From Chitinophaga sp. LS1 (GTDB lineage: Bacteria; Bacteroidota; Bacteroidia; Chitinophagales; Chitinophagaceae), in NCBI RefSeq assembly GCF_034274695.1, contig NZ_CP128362.1, positions 8,310,501-8,374,500 of the forward strand: a DNA stretch of 64,000 nucleotides, read 5' to 3'. Each line of letters opens with the position of its first letter. Positions within the stretch are counted from its first letter, which is position 1. This document shows, in pieces, positions 16,615 through 24,858 of this stretch. Position numbers and translations under genes: made by a program. The notes below the pieces were generated by a model. The model was not told where the DNA came from, ran no database searches, and was given only the letters and a program-made list of their open reading frames with translations.

Positions 16615-17817
16615 TTATTTGCCGCCGTTGGCGCTCTCAGTTACCTGATGCCAGATCATAGTCTGGTTACCGAAGATCTTGCTGAAACCTCTTACATCTT
16701 CGCCACTCCAGCCATTATTCATCTCACCGTATTTACCGAATTTGCTGCTCATCAGATCGTAAGCAGATTCGATACCAGTTACCTGGAAGCGGTAAGGCTG
16801 TAACGTTACAAATACTTCGCCGGTCACATTTTCCTGGCTGTGCTGTAAGAACGCTTCGATGTCGCGCATTACAGGGTCCATGATCTGACCTTCATGCATC
16901 CAGTTGCCGTAGAATGCAGCCAGTTGGTCTTTCCAGCTCAGCTGCCATTTTGTAAGCACGTGTTTTTCCAGTGCATGGTGCGCTTTAATAATAATAACAG
17001 GCGCGGCAGCTTCAAAGCCTACACGGCCTTTGATACCGATGATGGTATCACCTACGTGAATATCGCGGCCAATGGCAAATGGGCCTGCTATGGTTTGTAA
17101 GTATTGGATGGCTTCGGAAGGATGTGCAAAAGTCTTGTCGTTTACACCAGTCAGTTCACCTTTCACAAATTTCAGTTTCACCTGCTCAGTACCTTCTTTG
17201 GTAAGTTGTGTAGGCCATGCTTCTTCAGGCAGGAAACCGTTGGAAGTCAGGGTCTCTTTACCACCTACGGATGTACCCCACATCCCTTTGTTGATGGAGT
17301 ATGCAGCCTTTTCAAAGTTCATTTCCACACCTTTTTCTTTCAGGTAAGAAATTTCTGCTTCACGGCTCAGTTTCATGTCACGGATCGGGGTGATGATTTC
17401 AACCCCTGGGATCATGATATTAAAGATCATATCAAAACGAACCTGGTCGTTACCGGCACCGGTACTACCGTGTGCTACAGCATCTGCACCAACTTCTCTC
17501 ACGTATTCGCCGATAGCGAGTGCCTGGCTCATACGCTCAGCACTTACGCTCAGTGGGTAAGTGTTGTTCTTCAGTACATTTCCGAAGATGAGGTATTTGA
17601 TTACACTATCATAATAAGAGCGTACTGCATTTACCGTCTTGTGGCTCTTCACACCTAAATTGTAAGCGCGCTTTTCAATTTCCACCAGTTCTTCTTCAGA
17701 AAAACCGCCGGTATTCACGATTACAGAATGCACTTCATATCCTTTTTCTTCTGTCAGATATTTAACGCAATAGGAAGTATCGAGTCCTCCGCTAAATCCC
17801 AGTACTACTTTTTTCAT
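16615..17817 (-). CDS. argG: Argininosuccinate synthase
   Basis: 400-residue ATP-dependent ligase joining citrulline and aspartate. The P-loop-like LGFSGGLDTSYC is at residues 6-17, with AHGSTGAGNDQVRF further on. It is second in the operon, 42 nt after the GNAT gene and 6 nt before argC. The order argG before argC-argD-argF' is the one known in Bacteroides. Confidence 0.96.
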   Translation of the reverse strand: MKKVVLGFSGGLDTSYCVKYLTEEKGYEVHSVIVNTGGFSEEELVEIEKRAYNLGVKSHKTVNAVRSYYDSVIKYLIFGNVLKNNTYPLSVSAERMSQALAIGEYVREVGADAVAHGSTGAGNDQVRFDMIFNIMIPGVEIITPIRDMKLSREAEISYLKEKGVEMNFEKAAYSINKGMWGTSVGGKETLTSNGFLPEEAWPTQLTKEGTEQVKLKFVKGELTGVNDKTFAHPSEAIQYLQTIAGPFAIGRDIHVGDTIIGIKGRVGFEAAAPVIIIKAHHALEKHVLTKWQLSWKDQLAAFYGNWMHEGQIMDPVMRDIEAFLQHSQENVTGEVFVTLQPYRFQVTGIESAYDLMSSKFGKYGEMNNGWSGEDVRGFSKIFGNQTMIWHQVTESANGGK

Positions 17818-17859
17818 TTACTTATAGTGATAATGATTGTTGATAATAATATTGTCTAT

Positions 17860-18678
17860 CTATAAAAAATTAAACAGGAAGAATCTTTTCTTGCTCGCAG
17901 CAGCAGCGCCGCCGCCGCCGCTTCCTCCCTCTTTTTCTTTACCGCTCTTGAGCAGTACGAATCTTTTATACCGCAGCCAGCGTTCGAACAGTTTGAAGTT
18001 GTCAGAGAACTTACGCTTGCGCTGTGAATGCTGGATAGTGCCGTTTGCGGCGACCATCACCTGTGGCTGTATCACTACATTATAATGTTCTGCTGCCGCT
18101 GCACGTTTTGCTGCTTCCTCTTTTGCTTTCTCTACAGGATCGTAGAGCATAGCAGTACACAGGCAGTTCTTACGATTCTTGCTGGTCAGCACGTCAAAGT
18201 TAACACAACTCCGGCATCCTTTCCAGAACTCTTCGTCGTCAGTCAGTTCAGAGTACGTTACCGGCTCATAGCCCAGCTCGGAATTGATCTTCATCACAGC
18301 GAGACCTGTAGTCAGACCAAAGATCTTGGCATCAGGATATTTCTCGCGGGAGAGTTCGAACACTTTATGTTTAATGGCTTTTGCCACACCATGTCCACGG
18401 AATGCGGGGTTTACAATCAAACCAGAGTTAGCTACAAACTTCTCATGGCCCCAGGCTTCTACATAGCAAAAACCTACCCATTCACCTTTGTCAGTAACTG
18501 CGATCACGGCCTTGCCTTCTTCCATTTTATGCTGTACATATTCTGGAGAACGCTTAGCGATGCCTGTCCCTCTGGCCTTGGCGGAAGCTTCCATCTCGTC
18601 GGTAATTGTCTTACCATAATGCTGATCGTCAACGGAGGCTACCCGTACGATAATATTCGGATTTTCCAATCTTGTCAA
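17860..18678 (-). CDS. GNAT acyltransferase, candidate N-acyl-glutamate synthase (ArgA role)
   Basis: 272 residues. The GNAT core covers about residues 10-150, with the acyl-CoA loop VNPAFRGHGVAKAI. Downstream comes SELTDDEEFWKGCRSCVNFD and a Cys-rich CLCTAMLYDP segment, as in the acetyltransferase-like first gene of Bacteroides arg operons. It is the only candidate here for acylating glutamate. There is no ATG at the right place: an in-frame TAA at 18688-18690 limits the start to TTG at 18678 or TTG at 18669. The last roughly 85 residues form a basic tail with poly-Gly and poly-Ala runs not seen in relatives I know. Family sure, reaction inferred from the operon. Confidence 0.82.
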   Translation of the reverse strand: MTRLENPNIIVRVASVDDQHYGKTITDEMEASAKARGTGIAKRSPEYVQHKMEEGKAVIAVTDKGEWVGFCYVEAWGHEKFVANSGLIVNPAFRGHGVAKAIKHKVFELSREKYPDAKIFGLTTGLAVMKINSELGYEPVTYSELTDDEEFWKGCRSCVNFDVLTSKNRKNCLCTAMLYDPVEKAKEEAAKRAAAAEHYNVVIQPQVMVAANGTIQHSQRKRKFSDNFKLFERWLRYKRFVLLKSGKEKEGGSGGGGAAAASKKRFFLFNFL

Positions 18679-18955
18679 TTGAAAACGTTACAATAAATAA
18701 ATTGAATCTACTACCCATTTTGAGTGGGGGAAAATACCTTAATGAATTTGTGAGGAGGCATTAAGGTTGCGATAGCGGGCTGGCTAGGCGACACTATCAA
18801 ATACGAGGTCGTCGGGATAGGTATCTAAAGACATTGAACCCAATGGAGTACTCACCTCCCATTAGGGAAGGGTGAAAAGGAGAAAGGTTATGGGCCGCAA
18901 AGTTTTCCAACTTCAGTTCAGCATTAAATTGTTAAAAACTGTCTTTAATTAATCA
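18679..18955 (-). promoter_or_regulatory. Long structured leader of the arginine operon
   Basis: About 275 nt lie between the likely promoter and the TTG start. On the minus strand, in order: hairpin 18839-18867 (10-12 bp with two bulges), hairpin 18771-18798 (GATAG/CTATC outer stem plus GC-rich inner part), perfect 9-bp hairpin 18736-18744/18759-18767 (ACCTTAATG/CATTAAGGT) followed by TATTTTCCCCC, and a small hairpin 18712-18728. A 21-codon frame rich in Arg codons ends between the first and second hairpin. No known riboswitch signature was recognised. Arg-dependent attenuation is the inference. The rest of 18968-19112 shows nothing I recognise. Confidence 0.55.
18797..18862 (-). CDS. Putative Arg-rich leader peptide of the arginine operon
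   Basis: 21 codons from ATG 18862 to TGA. Codons 13, 17, 18 and 20 are Arg (AGA, CGA, CGA, CGT), and the peptide ends RRPRI. It starts inside the first leader hairpin and its stop codon overlaps the 5' side of the second (18771-18798), the geometry expected of a ribosome-sensing attenuator. No Shine-Dalgarno is visible, which is normal for Bacteroidota. An overlapping frame (18784-18834) encodes a 16-residue peptide without Arg and is the main competitor. Confidence 0.4.
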   Translation of the reverse strand: MGGEYSIGFNVFRYLSRRPRI

Positions 18956-18959
18956 ACCG

Positions 18960-18967
18960 CAAAGTTA
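18960..18967 (-). promoter_or_regulatory. Candidate -7 element of the arginine operon promoter
   Basis: On the minus strand TAACTTTG fits TAnnTTTG. A TTTG lies upstream at 18991-18994, a 23-nt spacing and somewhat longer than the 19-21 consensus. A start near 18953 would give the long leader. Confidence 0.45.
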
Positions 18968-19112
18968 TAATATTATTTATTCAATGTGGTCAAAAAATTT
19001 TCCGACTTACTGTTAAATTTCCAATGCAAGATTAACAAAAGCCGCGCCAAACAGAGATTTATAGAAAATATATTTTCTCAATCTATATTTCAGCTGATCT
19101 ACAATGGGTTAT

Positions 19113-19138
19113 GAAAAAGGAGCCCTAAAAAGAGCTCC
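19113..19138 (-). terminator. Weak terminator after the fucosidase remnant
   Basis: On the minus strand GGAGC...GCTCC with a T-rich loop, then CTTTTTC. It lies about 50 nt after the stop of the GH29 remnant and insulates the arg promoter. Confidence 0.55.
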
Positions 19139-19188
19139 CTGTGTTCGTAGTTGTGTTAAATTTAATTATTTGCAGCTAGAGGTATAAA

Positions 19189-19798
19189 TCAGCTTTTGGG
19201 CGCATTGAACAATTGGACCTCACTCAATACAGGACAGGCTTTGGCTGCTGTGATGGTGATACGGAGGCCCTTCGTCTCCGTGTCTGGTAATAATAATATA
19301 CGTTTATGACCAATTGTCGTTTCGTTCGCTATTTCTTTAAATTGACCGTGATCCAGCACTTCTACCCTGAAACTCTTTACACGCTGGCCCAGCGCAATGT
19401 ACTCCTGCAATAATAAACGGTTGAAAGTCAAGGCTTTCTTGAAGTTCAGCGTGATCACCGGCGTCAGTGCGGAGTCGGTACTTGCCCAGTAAGTGCCGGC
19501 ATCGCCATCCACCAGACTGGCAGGTTTTACCTGGGTTCTGGAGCTGGAAGCTGTTACTTTGGCATGCAGGGCCAGGTTCTTTTTAAATACCACCTCACGC
19601 ATACGACGGGTCTTCAGTGCCATCGCCCCATTCCTTGCCTGTAAAGGTGTTTGGGCCAAAGCTGATAAACATGTAGTTTTCGAGGTCCTGCCACTCCAGC
19701 TGTGCTTTCGTAGGCAGAGGGCCGTAAGGGGCAATCTTCTGCGCGTTTGTAGCAGCCAGACAGGTTAACAGCCCGGCTGTAATCAATAATTTTTTCAT
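19189..19798 (-). pseudogene. Alpha-L-fucosidase (GH29) remnant with catalytic domain deleted
   Basis: The 5' part (19798 to about 19604) encodes a signal peptide and the start of a GH29 fucosidase (KAQLEWQDLENYMFISFGPN, then EWGDGTEDPS). The 3' part (about 19600 to 19189), in another frame, encodes the last helix (MREVVFKKNLALHAKVTASS) and a complete F5/8-type C (discoidin) domain of about 130 residues. Everything between, roughly 280-300 residues with the catalytic Asp and acid/base, is missing, and the junction is out of frame. So this is one gene inactivated by a single internal deletion near 19604. It marks a former fucose-releasing step in the neighbouring glycan locus. Confidence 0.85.
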
Positions 19799-20022
19799 CG
19801 TATTATATCATGGTTTCCGGAGTTAATACCATTGAGAGGAGGATTTCTACTATTAGTAGAGAAAATAAAGGAAGTCAAAGTTAAAATAGTAGAATTCAAC
19901 TGTTCCGCCATAAATGAAAAAAATTGCAATTGCAATTCATTTACATTACATTTAACGACCAGCTACACAATACAATACACCATTCAATCATGTTATCGGC
20001 AAGAGCAAAACCAAAATGAAAC

Positions 20023-21417
20023 ATGAAAAAGCAGCATTTACACCGGAGAACATTTCTCAAAAACACAATGGCCGCCGGAGTCGGCCTTACCTTGCTGGAT
20101 ACTCCTTCCAGGTTATTCGCTAACGTAAAAAAAGAAAAAGTCAGAATGGGCCTCATTGGCGTTGGTGCCAGGGGACAAGGCCACTTAGAGTTATGCTTAA
20201 ACCGTACAGACGTAGAAGTAGTCGCTATTGCCGATCCTGACACTAACTGGGCAATTCCGGGAGCAAGAAAACTGATTGACAAGATCTACGGCAGTAAAAG
20301 GAAAGTAGCAGAGTACACAAACGGACCTGAAGATTTTCACAACTTACTTAAGAGAGATGACATCGATGCAGTGATCATCGCCACTCCATGGGAATGGCAT
20401 ACACCACAGGCAGTAGCTGCTATGAAAGCGGGTAAAACACCTGCAGTAGAAGTATGTGGCGCGACTGATGTTGGAGAATGTTGGCAACTCGTGAATGTGA
20501 GCGAAGAAACAGGCGTGCCTGTATTCGCCATGGAAAATGTAAGCTATCGTCGCGATATCATGGCGGTGCTGAACATGGTGAGACAAGGTCTCTTTGGAGA
20601 ACTGACTCACCTGCAGGGAGGCTACCAACATGATCTGCGGAAAGTAAAGTTCAATGATGGGAAGCAGATTTATGGCGGTGGTGTCGAGTTTGGTGAGAAA
20701 GGACTTTCCGAAGCACACTGGCGTACTAATCACAGCGTACATCGTAATGGCGACCTCTATCCTACGCATGGTCTGTGGCCGGTAGCGAATATGATCAATG
20801 TGAACAGAGGAAATCGTCTGCTCTCTCTCACATCGGTAGCTACCAAATCACGTGGTCTGCATAAATATATTGTTGACAATAGCAGCGAGAGCCATCCAAA
20901 TGCAAAGGTGCAATTCAATCTTGGTGATATTGTTACTACTTTGATCCGCACCAGCAATGGAGAAACCATCATGTTGTCTCATGATACGAATTCACCTCGT
21001 CCTTATTCACTGAACTTCCGTGTACAGGGTACAAATGGTTTGTGGATGGATGATAAAGCAAGTGTGTATGTGGAAGGCAAGAGCCCTTATGATGAGTGGG
21101 AAAAAGCAGGTGAGCCGGAAGATGGAGGCAGCTATATGGGTAAATATGATCACCCGCTGTGGAAGAGATATACCAAGAGTTCTGCAGGTGCAGGACATGG
21201 AGGAATGGATTGGTATGTGATTAATAGTTTTGTAGAAAGTATAAAGAGAGGGGCGCCTTATGCACAGGATGTGTATGACCTGGCTACGATGTATGCGATA
21301 ACGCCATTGAGCGAAGCATCGGTAGCAGAGGGAGGGAGTGTACAGTACATACCTGATTTCACGAGAGGGCAATGGATCAATCGAAAACCGATCTTTGCGC
21401 TGGATGATCAGTATTAA
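20023..21417 (+). CDS. GH109-type alpha-N-acetylgalactosaminidase (Gfo/Idh/MocA fold)
   Basis: 464 residues. A Tat signal (RRTFLKNTMAAGVGLTLL) exports it folded. The Rossmann domain has GLIGVGARGQGHLELC for NAD. Blocks VIIATPWEWHTPQA, ENVSYRRDIMAVLNMVRQGL, SVHRNGDLYPTHG and GAGHGGMDWYVINSFVES closely match the Elizabethkingia GH109 enzyme that removes terminal alpha-GalNAc by an NAD-dependent redox mechanism. It stands alone on the plus strand between the fucosidase remnant and a convergent sugar permease, with a strong terminator after it. Other Gfo/Idh/MocA oxidoreductases are possible, but these blocks are specific to GH109. Confidence 0.87.
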   Translation: MKKQHLHRRTFLKNTMAAGVGLTLLDTPSRLFANVKKEKVRMGLIGVGARGQGHLELCLNRTDVEVVAIADPDTNWAIPGARKLIDKIYGSKRKVAEYTNGPEDFHNLLKRDDIDAVIIATPWEWHTPQAVAAMKAGKTPAVEVCGATDVGECWQLVNVSEETGVPVFAMENVSYRRDIMAVLNMVRQGLFGELTHLQGGYQHDLRKVKFNDGKQIYGGGVEFGEKGLSEAHWRTNHSVHRNGDLYPTHGLWPVANMINVNRGNRLLSLTSVATKSRGLHKYIVDNSSESHPNAKVQFNLGDIVTTLIRTSNGETIMLSHDTNSPRPYSLNFRVQGTNGLWMDDKASVYVEGKSPYDEWEKAGEPEDGGSYMGKYDHPLWKRYTKSSAGAGHGGMDWYVINSFVESIKRGAPYAQDVYDLATMYAITPLSEASVAEGGSVQYIPDFTRGQWINRKPIFALDDQY

Positions 21418-21460
21418 AACCGGATGATGAATATTTAAAAAGAATGATCAATATTTAAAA

Positions 21461-21490
21461 AGAAAGCCGCTCAGTGAGCGGCTTTCTTTT
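21461..21490 (+). terminator. Bidirectional terminator between GH109 gene and permease
   Basis: AGCCGCTCA / TGAGCGGCT stem extended by AAAG/CTTT, with T tract on the plus strand and an A tract giving T on the minus strand. It serves both convergent genes. Just before it, a short AT-rich sequence (GATGAATATTTAAAAAGAA-like) is repeated twice. Confidence 0.88.
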
Positions 21491-21563
21491 TAAAATATAT
21501 TTCGTAATTGCATAATGGCTTTACCACTCTTGCATACGCAAGTTTGTCTATTAAATCTCTTGT

Positions 21564-22859
21564 TTACGCTTTCTTCAATCCAACCTTATGACCACTCAGA
21601 CCATAATACAAAATATACAAATAGCAAGGCAGCATTACCACATAAGCAATATGCCTGTCAGAACCCTTTGCAATCGCACCATAGATCAATGGCAGGATCG
21701 CACCACCACAAATCGCCATCACCATGAAAGCCGCACCGATCTTGGTATATTTACCTGCTTTGTTCATTGCCAGCGGCCAGATACCAGGCCACATAAGTGC
21801 ATGTGATAAGCTAAGCAGAATGATGCAGATAATAGAAGTCCAGCCATGTGTAGCCAACGCACCTATGGAGAGGATCAGCGCCAGTGATGCACAAATGATC
21901 AGACCAGTTTTTTGAGAAATTACTTTTGGAATCAGCACGATACCGGAGAGGTAACCAATCGTCAGCGCAATCAGGCTATAAATACCCAGGTTCGTCGCTA
22001 CCATCTTTTCCAGGCCGCTATATTCACCATACAATGCCAGTGAGTCGATCGCTAATACTTCCACACCCACATAAGCAAAGATACATACTACACCAAGCAG
22101 CAAATGCGGAGGAATACCTTTCTTAACACCCGCTTCGTCAGCAGCAGTATCCTCTTCTTCCGTATTGATTTCAGGCAGCTCTGATTTTCTTACCATGAAA
22201 GCAAGTGCCAGCAATACCACCGTCATCACCAGGTAAGGTACAACCACACGCTGTGCCAGCGCCTGCAGTTCTGCTTCTCTTGCAGCACCAGTCAGGGTGT
22301 TGATCTTTGCAGACAATTCAGTCGCATCACTGAATAACAACTGTACCAGTACGAAAATGCCGATCATACCCGCTACCTTGTTACAGATACCCATAATACT
22401 GATACGCTGTGCCGCTTTTTCAATTGGTCCAAGGATCGTCACATACGGGTTAGAAGCCGCCTGCAGCAGCGTCAGACCAGTACCTTGTGCAAATAATCCT
22501 AACAGGAATAATGGAAAACTACGTGCGTAAGCAGCAGGAATAAAGATCAGGGAACCTACAGCCATGATGAGCAGACCGAGAGACATCCCTTTTGTAAAAC
22601 CGATCTTCTTCAGGATGGCAGATGACGGAATTGCCATCACCAGGTAACTAATGTAGAAGGCAAAGGTGACGAAAAACACCTCGAAGTCTGATATTTCACA
22701 GGCCTGCTTCAAAAAAGGGATCAGCACGCTGTTCAACCAGGTCACAAATCCAAAAATGAAAAATAAAGTGCCGATGATCCCCATAGCTTTGCCATAGTTG
22801 GCCTGCTGTTGTGGTTGCATAGGTAAAGGCTCTTTAATAGATGTAGCGGAGTTCCCCAT
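21564..22859 (-). CDS. Sugar MFS permease (FucP/GluP-like)
   Basis: 431-residue inner-membrane proton/sugar symporter with 12 predicted helices. Family blocks near the N-terminus include FFIFGFVTWLNSVLIPFLK, and the TLLQAASNPYVTILGP segment is typical of the glucose/galactose/fucose branch (FHS family). Exact sugar not readable. The location beside glycan-degrading genes suggests a hexose or amino sugar. Divergent from the second permease gene, with 346 nt between them. Confidence 0.85.
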   Translation of the reverse strand: MGNSATSIKEPLPMQPQQQANYGKAMGIIGTLFFIFGFVTWLNSVLIPFLKQACEISDFEVFFVTFAFYISYLVMAIPSSAILKKIGFTKGMSLGLLIMAVGSLIFIPAAYARSFPLFLLGLFAQGTGLTLLQAASNPYVTILGPIEKAAQRISIMGICNKVAGMIGIFVLVQLLFSDATELSAKINTLTGAAREAELQALAQRVVVPYLVMTVVLLALAFMVRKSELPEINTEEEDTAADEAGVKKGIPPHLLLGVVCIFAYVGVEVLAIDSLALYGEYSGLEKMVATNLGIYSLIALTIGYLSGIVLIPKVISQKTGLIICASLALILSIGALATHGWTSIICIILLSLSHALMWPGIWPLAMNKAGKYTKIGAAFMVMAICGGAILPLIYGAIAKGSDRHIAYVVMLPCYLYILYYGLSGHKVGLKKA

Positions 22860-23078
22860 ACTGCTGTTTTATATATTATTTAAACACTTTGATTGATATT
22901 TGCGAACATACTTAACAATTTCCGCATTTCATAATGAACAACGATAGATTGGCTATTGTTAATAGATGAATGCTAAATTTCCACGCTAAAAGGGTTAAAA
23001 AGTATGTTAATTCACCCCTTATTTTGGTTTTTGTCAACTATTAAATGAAATAGATAGATATTTTATACCATATTAGCT

Positions 23079-23088
23079 AAAACGTTTT
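23079..23088. promoter_or_regulatory. Palindromic candidate operator in the permease intergenic region
   Basis: AAAACGTTTT is a 10-bp perfect palindrome of LacI/ROK-operator style, 118 nt before the plus-strand permease ATG. The remaining 22860-23178 is AT-rich (likely promoter DNA for both divergent genes), and nothing else was recognised. Confidence 0.3.
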
Positions 23089-23178
23089 TGCATCAGAAAA
23101 ATCGGGATTTTTTTGATAAAATTTTAGGAATTGTCAAAAAATAATTTATACATTTATCGCTGCAAAGATTACAGTAAT

Positions 23179-23202
23179 TTAACACGTTAACACGTTAGCA
23201 CG
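23179..23202 (+). repeat. Three tandem 8-mers immediately before the permease start
   Basis: TTAACACG, TTAACACG, TTAGCACG in direct tandem, ending 3 nt before the ATG at 23206. They occupy the whole ribosome-binding region, so a regulator bound here or a slippage change would affect translation or late transcription initiation. Confidence 0.6.
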
Positions 23203-23205
23203 TTT

Positions 23206-24858
23206 ATGGTTCAACAAACAAAGCAAAGTACACATCCCTCTTTCTTTGTACTGATACTTGTATTTTTTTTCTGGGGTTTTGTTGCTGCTTCGAACAGCAT
23301 ATTCATCCCCTTCTGTAAGTCACATTTCCACTTGAATCAGCTGGAATCTCAGCTGATTGACTTCTCGTTCTATGGTGCTTACTTTATCGGCTCCCTGCTG
23401 CTGTACTTCCTGTCAGCACTCAGAGGCGTTGATATTCTCAACAAGATCGGTTATCAGAAAGGTATCATCTACGGCCTCCTCATTTCTGTCGTAGGTGCTG
23501 TGGCGCTCATTGCCGCAGTTAACATTGGTAGCGGTATGGCTAACACCACCTATGCCTTTTATCTCATTCTGGGCGCATTCTTCATCGTTGCCCTCGGATT
23601 CTCGTTACAGCAAACCGCTGCAAACCCTTTTGCCTTCCTCCTGGGAGATCCTGCAAAAGGCGCTCACCGCCTGAACCTGGCTGGTGGTATCAATTCACTT
23701 GGTACAACCATCGGTCCACTCATCGTGAGTATTTTGCTCTTCGGTACTGCCAAAGGTTCGGCAAGCGCTGATACTGACATCAGTAAGATCAACACTCTTT
23801 ACATCCTGCTGATTGTTTTGTTCCTCGTTGCAGCAGTTATCTTCTGGTTCTCGAAAATGCCAAAAGAAACTTCGGACGAGCCTTTTGAGCAATCACCTAA
23901 AGCAAGTAAAACACTGGCCGCCATCACCGCATTGTTCGTGCTCATCATGGTGGGTCTGGGCCAGGAGAATAAACTGCCATTCTTCGTGATCGGTATCGTG
24001 GGTATCCTCGCAGTCCTCTTCTATGCGAAGATCTCTTCGCAGAAAGGTGCAGATCTCACCTTACAGAAAGGTGGAGAAGGCTGGGGTGCTATGAAATACC
24101 CACAGCTGGTACTGGGCATGATCGCCATCTTCGTATATGTAGGCGTGGAAGTTACCATCGCCAGCAATATGGGTGGCCTGCTCGAAACCAAAGGCTTCCT
24201 CACTGAAAACGGGCTGACCACCGCCGAAATCGATCCTTATGTATCCCTCTTCTGGGGTAGTATGATGATCGGTCGCTGGACAGGCGCCATCTCCGTATTC
24301 AATGTGTCTGAAAGAATGCGCAAAATTCTCTGCGTAATCGTGCCATTTTTCGCTTATGGCCTCGTTTTGGGTGCCAACTATCTGAAAGGTACTGACGTAA
24401 GCGTATTGTACCCGTATGCAGGCATTCTGGTGATCCAGATCATAGGTTTCTTTGCTGGTCAGGACAAACCTGCACAAACACTTATGATCTTCGCCATACT
24501 CGGTATCGCTGCCAATGCAATTGGTCTGATGACTACCGGTTATGTTTCTCTCTTCAGTTTCATCAGCGGCGGTTTATTCTGCTCCGTTATGTGGCCTTGT
24601 ATCTTCGCACTTTCCATCGCTGGTCTGGGCAAGTACACTGCACAGGGATCTTCTTTCCTGATCCTGATGATCCTCGGCGGTTCACTCATACCTCCTGTAC
24701 AGGGTGGTCTTGGAGATGATCCAAACATAGGAACGCATTATTCTTATATAATCCCAGTTATATGCTTTGCATATCTGGCATTCTTTGCATTCAGAGTTAA
24801 AACTATTTTAAAATCACAGGGAATAGATTATGAGTCAGCAATTAGCGGTGGGCATTGA
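23206..24858 (+). CDS. Sugar MFS permease, large FHS-family member
   Basis: 550 residues, longer than the usual 430, with extra sequence in the middle (around residues 220-300, including an additional hydrophobic pair and the KISSQKGADLTLQKG loop). N-terminal block FFFWGFVAASNSIFIPFCK and LQQTAANPFAFLLG match the fucose/N-acetylglucosamine branch. Its last 29 nt overlap the ROK kinase gene, so import and phosphorylation are translationally coupled. GlcNAc, GalNAc or a related sugar is the likely cargo, judged from the asparaginase and NagB genes downstream. Confidence 0.85.
   Translation: MVQQTKQSTHPSFFVLILVFFFWGFVAASNSIFIPFCKSHFHLNQLESQLIDFSFYGAYFIGSLLLYFLSALRGVDILNKIGYQKGIIYGLLISVVGAVALIAAVNIGSGMANTTYAFYLILGAFFIVALGFSLQQTAANPFAFLLGDPAKGAHRLNLAGGINSLGTTIGPLIVSILLFGTAKGSASADTDISKINTLYILLIVLFLVAAVIFWFSKMPKETSDEPFEQSPKASKTLAAITALFVLIMVGLGQENKLPFFVIGIVGILAVLFYAKISSQKGADLTLQKGGEGWGAMKYPQLVLGMIAIFVYVGVEVTIASNMGGLLETKGFLTENGLTTAEIDPYVSLFWGSMMIGRWTGAISVFNVSERMRKILCVIVPFFAYGLVLGANYLKGTDVSVLYPYAGILVIQIIGFFAGQDKPAQTLMIFAILGIAANAIGLMTTGYVSLFSFISGGLFCSVMWPCIFALSIAGLGKYTAQGSSFLILMILGGSLIPPVQGGLGDDPNIGTHYSYIIPVICFAYLAFFAFRVKTILKSQGIDYESAISGGH

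Noticed and set aside
18784..18834. 16-residue alternative leader peptide in another frame of the arg leader
   Set aside because: No Arg codons and no better start context; kept only as competitor to the Arg-rich frame.
18679..18955. Known riboswitch (cobalamin, SAM, TPP) in the arg leader
   Set aside because: None of the conserved blocks of these classes is present, so no class is claimed.
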